64,000 nt of DNA. It comes from Lentzea californiensis. Its GTDB lineage: Bacteria; Actinomycetota; Actinomycetes; Mycobacteriales; Pseudonocardiaceae. The stretch covers positions 186,001 through 250,000 of the forward strand of contig NZ_JANBBE010000009.1 of the NCBI RefSeq assembly GCF_024648825.1. Reading direction: 5' to 3'. Positions 33,702-42,614 of the stretch are shown here, piece after piece. Position 1 is the first letter of the stretch. Every line of letters begins with the position of its first letter. The notes under the pieces were generated by a model, which saw nothing but the letters and a program-made list of their open reading frames with translations, did no database searches and was not told where the DNA came from. Made by a program: the position numbers and the translations under genes.

Positions 33702-36578
33702 ATGACTCGACGAAGAGTGGCGTTGGCGGTTGCGGCGGTGGTGTTGGTCGGCGGAGCTCCCGCCGTCGCGGCACCAGCTGCGGTGGCCTGCACCGTCACC
33801 TACCAAGTCACCAACGAGTGGAACACCGGATTCGGCGCGGCCGTGTCGATCCGCAACGACGGGGAGGCACTCAATGGCTGGAACCTGACCTGGACGTTCC
33901 CGGACGGGCAACGCGTCACGCAGGGCTGGAGTGGCAACTTCACGCAGACCGGTGCGGTCGTGAGCGTGACGAACCCCGCCTGGGCCCCGACGCTGGTAGC
34001 CGGTGGCACGGCGCAGGTCGGCTTCAACGGCAGCAAGGGCTCGACGAACCGGCCACCCACGGACTTCGCCGTGAACGGCGTGTCCTGCACCGGCCCCAAC
34101 CAGGCGCCCTCGGTGGCGCTGACGGCGCCTGCGAGTGGCAGCAGCTACACCCTGCCCGCACAGATTCCGCTGGCGGCGACCGCGCAGGACACCGACGGAA
34201 CGGTGGCCAAGGTCGACTTCTACGCGGGTGACACCCTGATCGCCACCGACACCAGCGCGCCGTTCAGCGGCACGTGGACGTCGGCGCCGGCGGGTGACCA
34301 CAGCATCACCGCGAGGGCGACGGACAACCTCGGTGCCACCAAGACCTCGGCACCGGCAGCGGTCAAGGTCCTGTCCGGACCGGCGGTGCTGGCCTCGCCC
34401 AGCACGCTCTCGGTCAAGCAGGGCCAGACGGCCACGTTCGACGTCTCCCTGGCCACGGCACCGAGCCAGCCCGTCACCGTCACGCTCGCCCGCAGCGGCA
34501 GCGCGGACCTGACGGCGACTCCGGCCACGCTCACGTTCTCCGGCACCGCGAAGCAGACGGTGACGGTGACGTCGGCGAACAACGGTGGCGCGCTCGGCAC
34601 CGCCACGTTCACGGCCTCGGCCACCGGGTACAGCCCGGCGAGCGTCACGGTCAACGAGATCGACCCGTCCACTTCGGACTTCAACAAGGCGTTCCTCGAC
34701 CAGTACAACAAGATCAAGGACCCGGCGAGCGGCTACTTCCGCAAGTTCGGCGACCTGCTCGTGCCCTACCACTCGGTCGAGACGCTGATGGTGGAGGCAC
34801 CGGACCACGGTCACCAGACCACGTCCGAGGCGTTCAGCTACTACCTGTGGCTGGAAGCGAGCTACGGCCGGGTCACCGGTGACTGGGCGCCGTTCAAGTC
34901 CGCGTTCGCCTCGATGGAGAAGTTCATCATCCCGGCGAAGGCCGACCAGCCGACCAACGACAAGTACGACCCGTCGAAGCCGGCCACCTACGCGCCCGAG
35001 CACCCGAGGATGGACGCCTACCCGTCCACGCTCGACGGCACCGTGCCCGTGGGCCGGGACCCGATCGCGGCGGAACTGAAGACCGCGTACGGCAACTCGG
35101 ACGTCTACGGCATGCACTGGCTCATCGACGTCGACAACACCTACGGCTTCGGCCGGTGCGGCGACGGCACGACGGTCCCCGCGTACATCAACACCTACCA
35201 GCGCGGCTCGTCGGAATCGGTGTGGGAGACCATCCCGCAGCCCTCGTGCGACACGTTCAAGCACGGTGGCCCCAACGGCTTCCTGGACCTGTTCACCAAG
35301 GACGCCTCCTACGCCAAGCAGTGGAAGTACACCAACGCACCGGACGCGGACGCCCGCGTGGTGCAGGTGGCGCTGCTCGCCCAGCAGTGGGCCACGGCCC
35401 AGGGCAAGGCCGGGGACATCTCCAGCGAAATCGGCAAGTCCGCGAAGATGGGCGACTACCTGCGGTACGCCATGTTCGACAAGTACTTCAAGCGCGTCGG
35501 CAACTGCAACAGCCCCTCGTCGTGCCCCGGCGCGACGGGCAAGGACAGCGCGCACTACCTGATGTCCTGGTACTACGCGTGGGGTGGCGCGACCGACACG
35601 TCCGCCGGCTGGGCGTGGCGCATCGGCGACGGTGCCTCGCACCAGGGCTACCAGAACCCGTTGGCAGCGCACGCTCTCGCGAACGTGCCGGCGCTCAAGC
35701 CGTTGTCCGCCACCGGGCAGCAGGACTGGGCGACGAGCCTGAACAGGCAGCTCGAGATGCTGCAGTGGCTGCAGTCGGCCGACGGCGGTCTCGCCGGTGG
35801 CGTCACGAACAGCTGGGAAGGTCAGTACGCCTCGCCTCCCGCGGGCACGCCGACGTTCTACGGCATGCACTACGACGCCCACCCGGTGTGGCGCGACCCG
35901 CCGAGCAACCGGTGGTTCGGCTTCCAGGTGTGGGGGATCGAGCGCACGGCGGCGCTGTACCGGCTGACCGGTGACGCGCGCGCCAAGAAGATCCTCGACA
36001 AGTGGGTGCCGTGGGCGATCGCGAACACCACCACGGGCACGAACTTCCAGATCCCCGCGGACCTGGAGTGGTCGGGCGCACCGGACACGTGGAACGCGAC
36101 CAACCCCGGCGCGAACGCGAACCTGAGGGTCCGCGTGGTCAACCACAACCAGGACGTCGGCATCGCCGCGTCGTACGCCAAGGTGCTGCTCAACTACGCG
36201 GCCAGGTCGGGCAACGCCTCGGCCAAGACCACGGGTGAGTCGCTGCTGACGTCGCTGCTCTCGCACCAGGACAACCTGGGCATCGCGACGCCGGAGACCC
36301 GCACGGACTACAACCGGTTCGACGACGTCTACAACACCTCCACCGCGGAAGGCCCGTACGTGCCACCGGGCTGGACCGGGAAGATGCCCAACGGTGACCA
36401 GATCGGGCAGGGCTCTTCGTTCCTGTCGATGCGCTCGATGTTCCGCAACGACCCGCAGTGGCCGAAGGTGCAGTCCTATTTGGACGGTGGACCCGCACCG
36501 ACGTTCACCTACCACCGGTTCTGGGCGCAAGCCGAGATCGCGACGGCGTTCTCCCTGCACGCCGAGATCTACGGGTGA
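33702..36578 (+). CDS. GH48 cellobiohydrolase with CBM2 and Ig-like modules
   Basis: Secreted processive exoglucanase acting from reducing ends of cellulose, 958 residues. ATG 33702 is chosen; an upstream in-frame ATG at 33660 would place the operator inside the gene. Order: signal peptide (1-28), CBM2 (about 30-130), an Ig-like module of the PKD/Fn3 type (NQAPSVALTAPASGSSY, about 135-225), a second beta-module (about 230-320), then GH48 from about 325 to the end. EAPDHGHQTTSEAFSYY holds both Glu residues used in GH48 catalysis; the inverting base region GMHWLIDVDNTYGFG follows. First gene of the operon GH48 - AA10 - unknown - GH6. Confidence 0.95.
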   Translation: MTRRRVALAVAAVVLVGGAPAVAAPAAVACTVTYQVTNEWNTGFGAAVSIRNDGEALNGWNLTWTFPDGQRVTQGWSGNFTQTGAVVSVTNPAWAPTLVAGGTAQVGFNGSKGSTNRPPTDFAVNGVSCTGPNQAPSVALTAPASGSSYTLPAQIPLAATAQDTDGTVAKVDFYAGDTLIATDTSAPFSGTWTSAPAGDHSITARATDNLGATKTSAPAAVKVLSGPAVLASPSTLSVKQGQTATFDVSLATAPSQPVTVTLARSGSADLTATPATLTFSGTAKQTVTVTSANNGGALGTATFTASATGYSPASVTVNEIDPSTSDFNKAFLDQYNKIKDPASGYFRKFGDLLVPYHSVETLMVEAPDHGHQTTSEAFSYYLWLEASYGRVTGDWAPFKSAFASMEKFIIPAKADQPTNDKYDPSKPATYAPEHPRMDAYPSTLDGTVPVGRDPIAAELKTAYGNSDVYGMHWLIDVDNTYGFGRCGDGTTVPAYINTYQRGSSESVWETIPQPSCDTFKHGGPNGFLDLFTKDASYAKQWKYTNAPDADARVVQVALLAQQWATAQGKAGDISSEIGKSAKMGDYLRYAMFDKYFKRVGNCNSPSSCPGATGKDSAHYLMSWYYAWGGATDTSAGWAWRIGDGASHQGYQNPLAAHALANVPALKPLSATGQQDWATSLNRQLEMLQWLQSADGGLAGGVTNSWEGQYASPPAGTPTFYGMHYDAHPVWRDPPSNRWFGFQVWGIERTAALYRLTGDARAKKILDKWVPWAIANTTTGTNFQIPADLEWSGAPDTWNATNPGANANLRVRVVNHNQDVGIAASYAKVLLNYAARSGNASAKTTGESLLTSLLSHQDNLGIATPETRTDYNRFDDVYNTSTAEGPYVPPGWTGKMPNGDQIGQGSSFLSMRSMFRNDPQWPKVQSYLDGGPAPTFTYHRFWAQAEIATAFSLHAEIYG

Positions 36579-36589
36579 GGAGTCCCGAG

Positions 36590-37861
36590 ATGAGGAAACG
36601 CATAGCTCTGCTGGCAGTCGCAGCCGCTGTGGGCGCCGTGCTGGTGCACACCGGTGGCACGGCCGTCGCGCACGGGTCGATGGTCTGGCCCGGCAGCCGC
36701 ACCTACCTCTGCTACGAGGACGGCCGCGCCGGCGGCGGCGGTGGTGATCTCAACCCGACCAACCCCGCATGTGCCGCGGCGGTCGCCCAGGGCGGGAAGC
36801 AGCCGCTGTGGGACTGGTTCGGCAACCTGATCAGCAACGCCGCCGGACGCCACCGGGAGATCGTTCCCGACGGCAGCCTGTGCGGTCCCACCACGAAGTT
36901 CTCCGCCTACAACCTCGCCCGCGCCGACTGGCCGGTGACGCAGGTGCAGGCGAACTCCACGGTGACGTTCCGGTACAACGCGTGGGCGCCGCACCCCGGC
37001 ACCTGGGAGCAGTACGTCACCAAGGACGGCTTCGACGTCACGAAGCCGCTCAAGTGGTCCGACCTCGAGCCGGTTCCGTTCGACAAGGTGACGAACCCGC
37101 CGCTGGCGAACGGCGAGTACGCGTGGCAGGCCCGGCTTCCCAACAAGTCCGGCAGGCACATCATCTACTCGCTCTGGCAGCGCTCGGACAGCCCTGAGGC
37201 GTTCTACAGCTGTTCGGACGTCGCGTTCGGCGGTGGCACCGGTACGCCGGACACCACCGCGCCGTCGGCGCCGGGGACCCCTGTCGCTTCAGGCGTCACC
37301 GGCAGTACGGTGAAGCTGGACTGGAGCGCGTCGACGGACAACGTGGGCGTGTCCTCCTACCGCGTCTACAGCGGTGGCCAGGTGGTCGCCACCTCTGCCA
37401 CGAACTCGGTGACGGTCAGCGGTCTGAGTGCGGACACCTCGTACTCGTTCACCGTGGTGGCGACGGACTCCGCCGGCAACGCCTCGTCGGCGTCGCCGGG
37501 CGTCACGGTCAGAACCTCGACCGGTGGCGGTGGTCCCACGGGTTCCTGCACGGTGGCGTACACGCGGCCGAGCTCGTGGAGCGGCGGTTTCACCGCGAAC
37601 GTGACGGTGTCGAACAGCGGCACCAGCGCGATCAGCGCGTGGCAGCTCGTGTGGGCGTTCCCTTCGGGACAGCAACTCTCGCAGGCCTGGTCGTCGACGG
37701 TGACCGTCGCGAGCGGGCAGGCGACCGCGAAGGGCGTGTCGTACAACGCGGACATCCCGGCCGGAGGCTCGGTGACGTTCGGGTTCAACGCCACGACGTC
37801 GTCCACACCTGCTGATCCGACGTCCTTCACGCTCAACGGGTCGGCGTGCGCCATCCGGTGA
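36590..37861 (+). CDS. AA10 lytic polysaccharide monooxygenase with Fn3 and CBM2
   Basis: Secreted copper enzyme that oxidatively cuts cellulose or chitin, 423 residues. ATG 36590, 11 nt after the GH48 stop. Signal peptide ends VAHG so that the mature chain begins with the copper-binding His (VA|HGSMVWPGS); the second His of the brace is in AWAPHPGTWEQY. AA10 domain to about residue 215, Fn3 (TAPSAPGTPVASG to VTVRTS, about 222-305), Gly/Thr linker and CBM2 (about 315-423). The long insertion LCYEDGRAGGGGGDLNPTNPAC is like cellulose-active AA10 enzymes of actinomycetes. Placement between two cellobiohydrolases supports cellulose as substrate. Confidence 0.94.
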   Translation: MRKRIALLAVAAAVGAVLVHTGGTAVAHGSMVWPGSRTYLCYEDGRAGGGGGDLNPTNPACAAAVAQGGKQPLWDWFGNLISNAAGRHREIVPDGSLCGPTTKFSAYNLARADWPVTQVQANSTVTFRYNAWAPHPGTWEQYVTKDGFDVTKPLKWSDLEPVPFDKVTNPPLANGEYAWQARLPNKSGRHIIYSLWQRSDSPEAFYSCSDVAFGGGTGTPDTTAPSAPGTPVASGVTGSTVKLDWSASTDNVGVSSYRVYSGGQVVATSATNSVTVSGLSADTSYSFTVVATDSAGNASSASPGVTVRTSTGGGGPTGSCTVAYTRPSSWSGGFTANVTVSNSGTSAISAWQLVWAFPSGQQLSQAWSSTVTVASGQATAKGVSYNADIPAGGSVTFGFNATTSSTPADPTSFTLNGSACAIR

Positions 37862-38313
37862 CGAGGGCCCTGGCCGCCCTCCTGGTGGTGGGTTCGGTCG
37901 CGTTCGTCCTCCTCGTCGGACGCGCCGAACCCACCCCGGACCTCAGCCGAGGCGTCGACGGCATCGCCGCCTGGCTGCACGGTCTGACCGACGAGTGCAC
38001 GGACGTCCAGCGGGGCAACGACTTCACCGACTTCGCAGGGCCGGTGCGGTCGAAGGTCTACGCGCCGTTCATCGCGGAGTGGGGGACCTGCGCCAAGCCG
38101 CCCTACGAGCGGCTCGGGCTGCTGGTCCTGAAGCCGGGCCTGGAACAGGCCTGGCGGACGGCGCTCGCGAACGGCGAGGTCCGGGGCGACCCGGACCTCG
38201 CCTTCGGGGACGGGTTCGCGCTCACCGGCTCGATCGGCATGGAGTACCTCGGGCTGAAAAGACTTGAGTGCACGCCCACCGCGTGTTCGCTCATGGAGAT
38301 AGAACATCATTGA
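37858..38313 (+). CDS. Small membrane-anchored or secreted protein of unknown function
   Basis: I do not recognise this family. 151 residues from GTG 37858, which overlaps the LPMO stop (GTGA), so it is translated together with it. One hydrophobic segment (about 5-22, LAALLVVGSVAFVLLV) followed by a mostly soluble extracellular part with four Cys residues (DECTDV, GTCAK, LECTPTACS) that could form two disulphides, and the segment FAGPVRSKVYAPFIAEWG. No CBM and no catalytic motif seen. The hydrophobic segment lacks a clear cleavage site, so it may stay anchored. Coding potential is supported by coupling, spacing of 20 nt to the GH6 gene and normal codon use. Confidence 0.65.
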   Translation: MTRALAALLVVGSVAFVLLVGRAEPTPDLSRGVDGIAAWLHGLTDECTDVQRGNDFTDFAGPVRSKVYAPFIAEWGTCAKPPYERLGLLVLKPGLEQAWRTALANGEVRGDPDLAFGDGFALTGSIGMEYLGLKRLECTPTACSLMEIEHH

Positions 38314-38333
38314 GAGACAGGAGATCCGGAGCA

Positions 38334-40076
38334 ATGAAGCTCAACGGACAGAGGCGGTGGGCCGCGACCGGAGTCGTGGTCGCCACCACCGCGGCGACGA
38401 TCGCGGTGGCGCTCAGCGCGCCACCCGCGGGCGCCGCACCCGGCTGCCGTGTGGACTACACGGCGAACAACTGGGGCGGCGGAGGGTTCGGCGCTTCGGT
38501 GAAGATCACCAACCTCGGTGACGCGGTGACGGGCGGCTGGACGCTGAAGTTCGCGTTGCCCGGCAGCCAGCGAGTGGCACAGGGCTGGAGTGCGACCTGG
38601 TCGCAGTCGGGTGCGAACGTGACCGCGGCGAGCATGCCGTGGAACGGGAGCCTGGGCACCAACGCGTCCATCGACATCGGCTTCAACGGTTCCAACGCGG
38701 CCAGCGGTGACGTGAACCCGACGACGTTCACCTTGAACGGCACGGAGTGCACCGGAGCGCCGACGACCACCACGACCACTACGACGACCACCACGACGAC
38801 GACGTCGAACAACCCCGACCCCGGCACCCGCGTCGACAACCCGTACGTGGGCGCGAAGCAGTACGTGAACCCGGACTGGTCCGCCAAGGCGGCCGCCGAA
38901 GCGGGCGGCAGCCGGATCGCGAACCAGCCGACCGGCGTGTGGATGGACCGCATCGCGGCGATCGCGGGCACCACGGGCGCCCGCGGCCTGGTCGGACACC
39001 TGGACGAGGCGGTGCGCCAGGCGGCGGGCTCACCACTCGTCATCCAGCTGGTGATCTACAACCTGCCCGGTCGTGACTGCTCGGCGCTCGCCTCCAACGG
39101 TGAGCTCAAGGCGACGGAGATCGACCGCTACAAGTCGGAGTACATCGACCCGATCGCGGCGATCCTCGCCAGGCCCGCGTACGCCGGCCTGCGGATCGTC
39201 ACGACGGTGGAGATCGACTCGCTGCCCAACCTGATCACCAACGTGTCGCCGCGGCCCACCGCCGTGCCGGCGTGTGACGTGATGAAGGCGAACGGCAACT
39301 ACGTCACCGGTGTCGGCTACGCGCTCGCGAAGCTGGGTGCCGTGCCGAACGTCTACAACTACCTGGACATCGGCCACCACGGCTGGATCGGCTGGGACGA
39401 CAACTTCGGTGCCACCGCCGAACTGCTGTTCCAGGCGGCGAACGCCTCCGGCAGCACGAAGGCGAACGTCCAGGGCTTCATCGCCAACACCGCGAACTAC
39501 GGCGCGTTGAAGGAGCCCTACTTCAAGATCGAGGACTCGGTGAACGGCACGTCCGTGCGCCAGTCGAAGTGGGTGGACTGGAACCGCTACGTCGACGAGC
39601 TGTCCTACGCGCAGGCGTTCCGCAACCGGGCCGTGCAGGCGGGCTTCGACGCGAACGTCGGCATGCTGATCGACACCAGCCGCAACGGCTGGGGCGGCAG
39701 CGCCCGTCCGACGGGCCCCGGCCCGACGACGACCGTGGACGCCTACGTCAACGGCGGCAAGCTGGACCGCCGCATCCACCTCGGCAACTGGTGCAACCAG
39801 TCGGGTGCCGGCTTGGGTGAGCGGCCGAAGGCGGCGCCGGAGTCGGGCATCGACGCGTACGTGTGGATGAAGCCCCCGGGCGAGTCCGACGGCGCGAGCG
39901 AGGAGATCCCGAACAACGAGGGCAAGGGCGCGGACAAGATGTGCGACCCGACCTACACCGGCAACGTGCGCAACGGCAACAACATGTCGGGCGCACTTGC
40001 GGACGCCCCGTTGTCCGGTCACTGGTTCTCCGCCCAGTTCCAGGAGCTCATGCGCAACGCCTACCCGGCGCTCTGA
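38334..40076 (+). CDS. GH6 cellobiohydrolase with N-terminal CBM2
   Basis: Secreted exo-cellulase acting from non-reducing ends, 580 residues. ATG 38334 after a purine-rich site. Signal peptide (1-35), CBM2 (about 37-138), a run of about 14 Thr (about 143-158), then GH6. Motifs: VDNPYVGAKQYVNPDW, VIYNLPGRDCSALAS (acid Asp in the RDC region), TTVEIDSLPNLITN, YLDIGHHGWIGWDDN, and WMKPPGESDGAS. The long loops around the tunnel (insert DPTYTGN-NGNNMSGALADAPLSGHWF near the C-terminus) fit a cellobiohydrolase rather than an endoglucanase. Complements the GH48 at the other chain end. Confidence 0.94.
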   Translation: MKLNGQRRWAATGVVVATTAATIAVALSAPPAGAAPGCRVDYTANNWGGGGFGASVKITNLGDAVTGGWTLKFALPGSQRVAQGWSATWSQSGANVTAASMPWNGSLGTNASIDIGFNGSNAASGDVNPTTFTLNGTECTGAPTTTTTTTTTTTTTTSNNPDPGTRVDNPYVGAKQYVNPDWSAKAAAEAGGSRIANQPTGVWMDRIAAIAGTTGARGLVGHLDEAVRQAAGSPLVIQLVIYNLPGRDCSALASNGELKATEIDRYKSEYIDPIAAILARPAYAGLRIVTTVEIDSLPNLITNVSPRPTAVPACDVMKANGNYVTGVGYALAKLGAVPNVYNYLDIGHHGWIGWDDNFGATAELLFQAANASGSTKANVQGFIANTANYGALKEPYFKIEDSVNGTSVRQSKWVDWNRYVDELSYAQAFRNRAVQAGFDANVGMLIDTSRNGWGGSARPTGPGPTTTVDAYVNGGKLDRRIHLGNWCNQSGAGLGERPKAAPESGIDAYVWMKPPGESDGASEEIPNNEGKGADKMCDPTYTGNVRNGNNMSGALADAPLSGHWFSAQFQELMRNAYPAL

Positions 40077-40088
40077 GCCTGAGCATGT

Positions 40089-40144
40089 GAGCGTGCCCAC
40101 GCGGCCGGCCTCGCGTCCCAAGATCTGGACGCGTGGGCACGCTC
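40089..40144 (+). terminator. Terminator of the cellulose operon
   Basis: Fifteen-base-pair perfect stem (40089-40103 with 40130-40144) with a shorter inner stem, followed by a T-rich tail. Confidence 0.8.
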
Positions 40145-40210
40145 TTCTTAATTGATACGGAGTTCTGTTCGAGAAGTTTCCAGACGGTGCAGAATTCGTC
40201 TGGACCACCG

Positions 40211-40235
40211 TTGACGCGCAATGTTAACGCGCACA
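40211..40235 (+). promoter_or_regulatory. TTGACG element and AraR-type operator before LacI gene
   Basis: TTGACG at 40211-40216 and operator TGTTAACGCGCACA at 40222-40235, the operator falling in the expected spacer as at araB. The -10 is weak. Confidence 0.5.
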
Positions 40236-40311
40236 TCTCTCTTGATGTCATCAGAAGGTGCTCCCTATGGTGTCGACACGCTCAGTGAGTGAAAGTGTGA
40301 AAGGAGGCTGT

Positions 40312-41337
40312 GTGGTCACCATCGCGGATGTCGCGCGGCACGCGGGGGTCGCCCCGAGCACAGTCTCCTACGTGCTCACAGGCAAGAGATCGATCTCGGC
40401 GGACACGAAGACGAGAGTTCGCGAGAGCATCAGGGAACTGGGCTACCAGCCCCACGCCTCCGACCGGGTGCTGTCCACCGGCAGGACCAACGTGATCGGG
40501 CTGGTGCTCCCGTTGCGAGCGGGCACCCACCTGCCCGCGGTGATGCGCTTCGTCACGGCGGCGGTGACGACAGCGCGCAGGTACGACATGGACCTCCTCC
40601 TGATGACCGCGGACGACGGTGCGGCGGGTCTCCGCCGTGCCGCGAACAGCGCCCAGGTCGACGGCTTCCTGGTGATGGACGTGGAGATGGACGACGACCG
40701 CGTGCCGTTGCTCCGGCAGCTGTCCAAACCGTCCGTCCTCATCGGACACCCGGCGGCCGCCCGCGGGCTCACCTGCGTGGACCTGGACTTCGAGGCGGCG
40801 GGCGCGAAGTGCGTCGACCACCTCGCCGACCTCGGGCACCGCTCGATCGGTTTCCTCGGCGCGCCGAGCGCGGTCTACCGCCGCAGCACAGGTTTCGCCC
40901 ACCGCACCATGAACGGGTTCAGCGCGGCCGCCATGCGCAGGGGAGTCGCCGCGACGGCACTGGCCGTCGAGGGCGACCACGACTCGGTGCTCAGGGCGAC
41001 CAAGGCCCTGATCCGCGCACACCCGTCGATGACGGCGCTGGTCGTGCACAACGAGGCGGCACTGGGCTGGATCACCGCGTGCCTGCGCGCGGCCGGCCGC
41101 CAGGTCCCCGGCGACGTGGCCGTGGTCGCGATCTGCCCGGACGAACTGGCCGAGCAGACGTCACCGCTGCTCACCTCGGTGCGCCTGCCCGCGGAGGAGC
41201 TCGGCAGGCACGCCGTCGACCTGCTCGTCGCCAAGCTGGAGGGGAAGCAGCCGCCACCACTGATGCTGTTGCCCCCCAGACTCTCCCGGCGGGCGAGCAC
41301 ACCGGATCACGCCGCACACCGCGGCGCGACGGGCTGA
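40312..41337 (+). CDS. LacI-family regulator
   Basis: Transcription regulator of 341 residues. GTG 40312 has AAGGAGG just upstream; an in-frame GTG at 40258 is an alternative. Helix-turn-helix VTIADVARHAGVAPSTVSYVL with hinge GYQPHASDRVLSTGRT. Effector domain with IGLVLPLRAGTHLP, CVDLDFEAAGAKCVDHL and C-terminal AICPDELAEQTSPLLTSVRLP, where the usual GFDD is replaced by ICPDE. STVSYVL and SISADTKTRVRESI resemble CebR-like cello-oligosaccharide regulators, and it lies directly after the CebR-box-controlled cellulose operon, so it could be the cognate regulator (inference). It is preceded by an AraR-type operator. Confidence 0.8.
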   Translation: MVTIADVARHAGVAPSTVSYVLTGKRSISADTKTRVRESIRELGYQPHASDRVLSTGRTNVIGLVLPLRAGTHLPAVMRFVTAAVTTARRYDMDLLLMTADDGAAGLRRAANSAQVDGFLVMDVEMDDDRVPLLRQLSKPSVLIGHPAAARGLTCVDLDFEAAGAKCVDHLADLGHRSIGFLGAPSAVYRRSTGFAHRTMNGFSAAAMRRGVAATALAVEGDHDSVLRATKALIRAHPSMTALVVHNEAALGWITACLRAAGRQVPGDVAVVAICPDELAEQTSPLLTSVRLPAEELGRHAVDLLVAKLEGKQPPPLMLLPPRLSRRASTPDHAAHRGATG

Positions 41338-41442
41338 CCGGTCCGCCGTCGGCGGACCGGGGCATGACGGGCGGTCACTGGGACGGCTTCCGCGCGTGCG
41401 GAAATGCGGCGCGCACACGCGGAGGCCCCCGAAGATCGTCCT

Positions 41443-41489
41443 GGAGGGGTGCGCGACACCACGGCGGAGCGGCCGTCGCGCACCCCTCC
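41443..41489. terminator. Hairpin between LacI and methyltransferase genes
   Basis: Fifteen-base-pair perfect stem (41443-41457 with 41475-41489), about 100 nt after the LacI stop and 32 nt before the next start. Confidence 0.65.
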
Positions 41490-41520
41490 CCTTGCATCTG
41501 AGGGCCGTAGACTCGCCGGG

Positions 41521-42417
41521 GTGGAACTGGCAGAGGCTTTGGCGCGCAGGGCGGTCGTGCTCGACGGCGGGATGTCGACGGCCCTGGAACTCGCCGGGCA
41601 CGACCTGTCCGACGAACTCTGGTCGGCCCGACTGCTGCTCACCGACCCGGACGCCGTGCGCGCCGCGCACCTCGCCTACTACCGGGCGGGCGCCGAGGTC
41701 GCCATCACCGCGAGCTACCAGGCGAGCTTCTCCGGCTTCGCCCGCCGCGGCATCGGCGAGTCCGAGACGGCACGGCTGCTGCGCTCCAGCGTGGAGCTCG
41801 CCCGTACCGCCGCGTCCGAAGTGGACGGACCGCGCTGGGTCGCGGCGTCGGTCGGACCGTACGGGGCGGTGCTCGCCGACGGCTCGGAGTACCGCGGCCG
41901 CTACGGCCTGAGCCGGCAGGAACTGGTCCGCTTCCACGCCCCTCGCATCGAAACGCTCTGCGGGGCCGGGCCGGACGTGCTCGCGGTCGAGACCGTCCCC
42001 GACGTGGACGAGGCCGAGGCCGTGCTGGAGGTGGTGCGCGGAAGCGGGGTGCCGGTCTGGCTCTCCTACACCGTGCGCGGCGACCGGACCTGCGCCGGGC
42101 AACCGCTCGAGGAGGCCTTCGCCGTCGCGGCCGGCGTGGACGAGGTCATCGCCGTCGGCGTGAACTGCTGCGCGCCGGAGGACGTGGCGGGCGCGGTCGC
42201 CGTGGCCCGCCGGGTGGCCGGGCTGCCGGTCGTGGTGTACCCGAACAGCGGCGAGCAGTGGGACGCGGCGGCGCGGTCGTGGTCGGGGGACGGGAGCGGG
42301 TTCGCCGCGCGGGCCTTGGACTGGGTCGGTGGTGGTGCCCGGCTGGTGGGTGGGTGCTGCCGGACCGGGCCGGACGGGATCGCGGTGCTGGCGGAAGGGC
42401 TGGCGGCGGCGAGGTGA
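41521..42417 (+). CDS. mmuM: Homocysteine S-methyltransferase
   Basis: Cytoplasmic zinc enzyme transferring methyl from S-methylmethionine (or SAM) to homocysteine, 298 residues. GTG 41521 directly precedes the family N-terminus (VVLDGGMSTALELAGHDL). Zinc ligands: Cys in GVNCCAPED and the CC pair in VGGCCRTGP; substrate motifs AITASYQASF and VGPYGAVLADGSEYRG. Length fits MmuM. It has no link to polysaccharide degradation; its terminator follows at once. Confidence 0.9.
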   Translation: MELAEALARRAVVLDGGMSTALELAGHDLSDELWSARLLLTDPDAVRAAHLAYYRAGAEVAITASYQASFSGFARRGIGESETARLLRSSVELARTAASEVDGPRWVAASVGPYGAVLADGSEYRGRYGLSRQELVRFHAPRIETLCGAGPDVLAVETVPDVDEAEAVLEVVRGSGVPVWLSYTVRGDRTCAGQPLEEAFAVAAGVDEVIAVGVNCCAPEDVAGAVAVARRVAGLPVVVYPNSGEQWDAAARSWSGDGSGFAARALDWVGGGARLVGGCCRTGPDGIAVLAEGLAAAR

Positions 42418-42454
42418 GAGGGCTCCCACCGACCTGAGGTCGGTGAAAGCCCTC
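42418..42454. terminator. Terminator after methyltransferase gene
   Basis: Hairpin directly after the stop: an outer 7-bp and an inner 8-bp stem separated by a 2x2 internal loop, 3-nt loop. The remaining bases to 42614 hold nothing recognisable. Confidence 0.6.
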
Positions 42455-42614
42455 CGTTCAGCCGAACAACGTCCCGCGGTCCAGTCCTCGACAGGTCACG
42501 GGCGAAAGCCCCGGCGGCACCGCCGACACGACCGGACACGCCCGTATGAGGCCGTCCCGGCGGCTTCTCCAAACCTCCCGCCCGTGAGTCCCATCGAACC
42601 CGCGGGAACCCGGC

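Noticed and set aside
33615..36560. 981-codon open frame on the minus strand opposite GH48
   Set aside because: Arg/Ala/Val-rich translation with no domain, exact shadow of the GH48 gene in high-GC DNA.
40089..40144. Long inverted repeat considered as insertion-sequence end or operator
   Set aside because: Position after the last operon gene, T-rich tail and lack of direct repeats fit a terminator.
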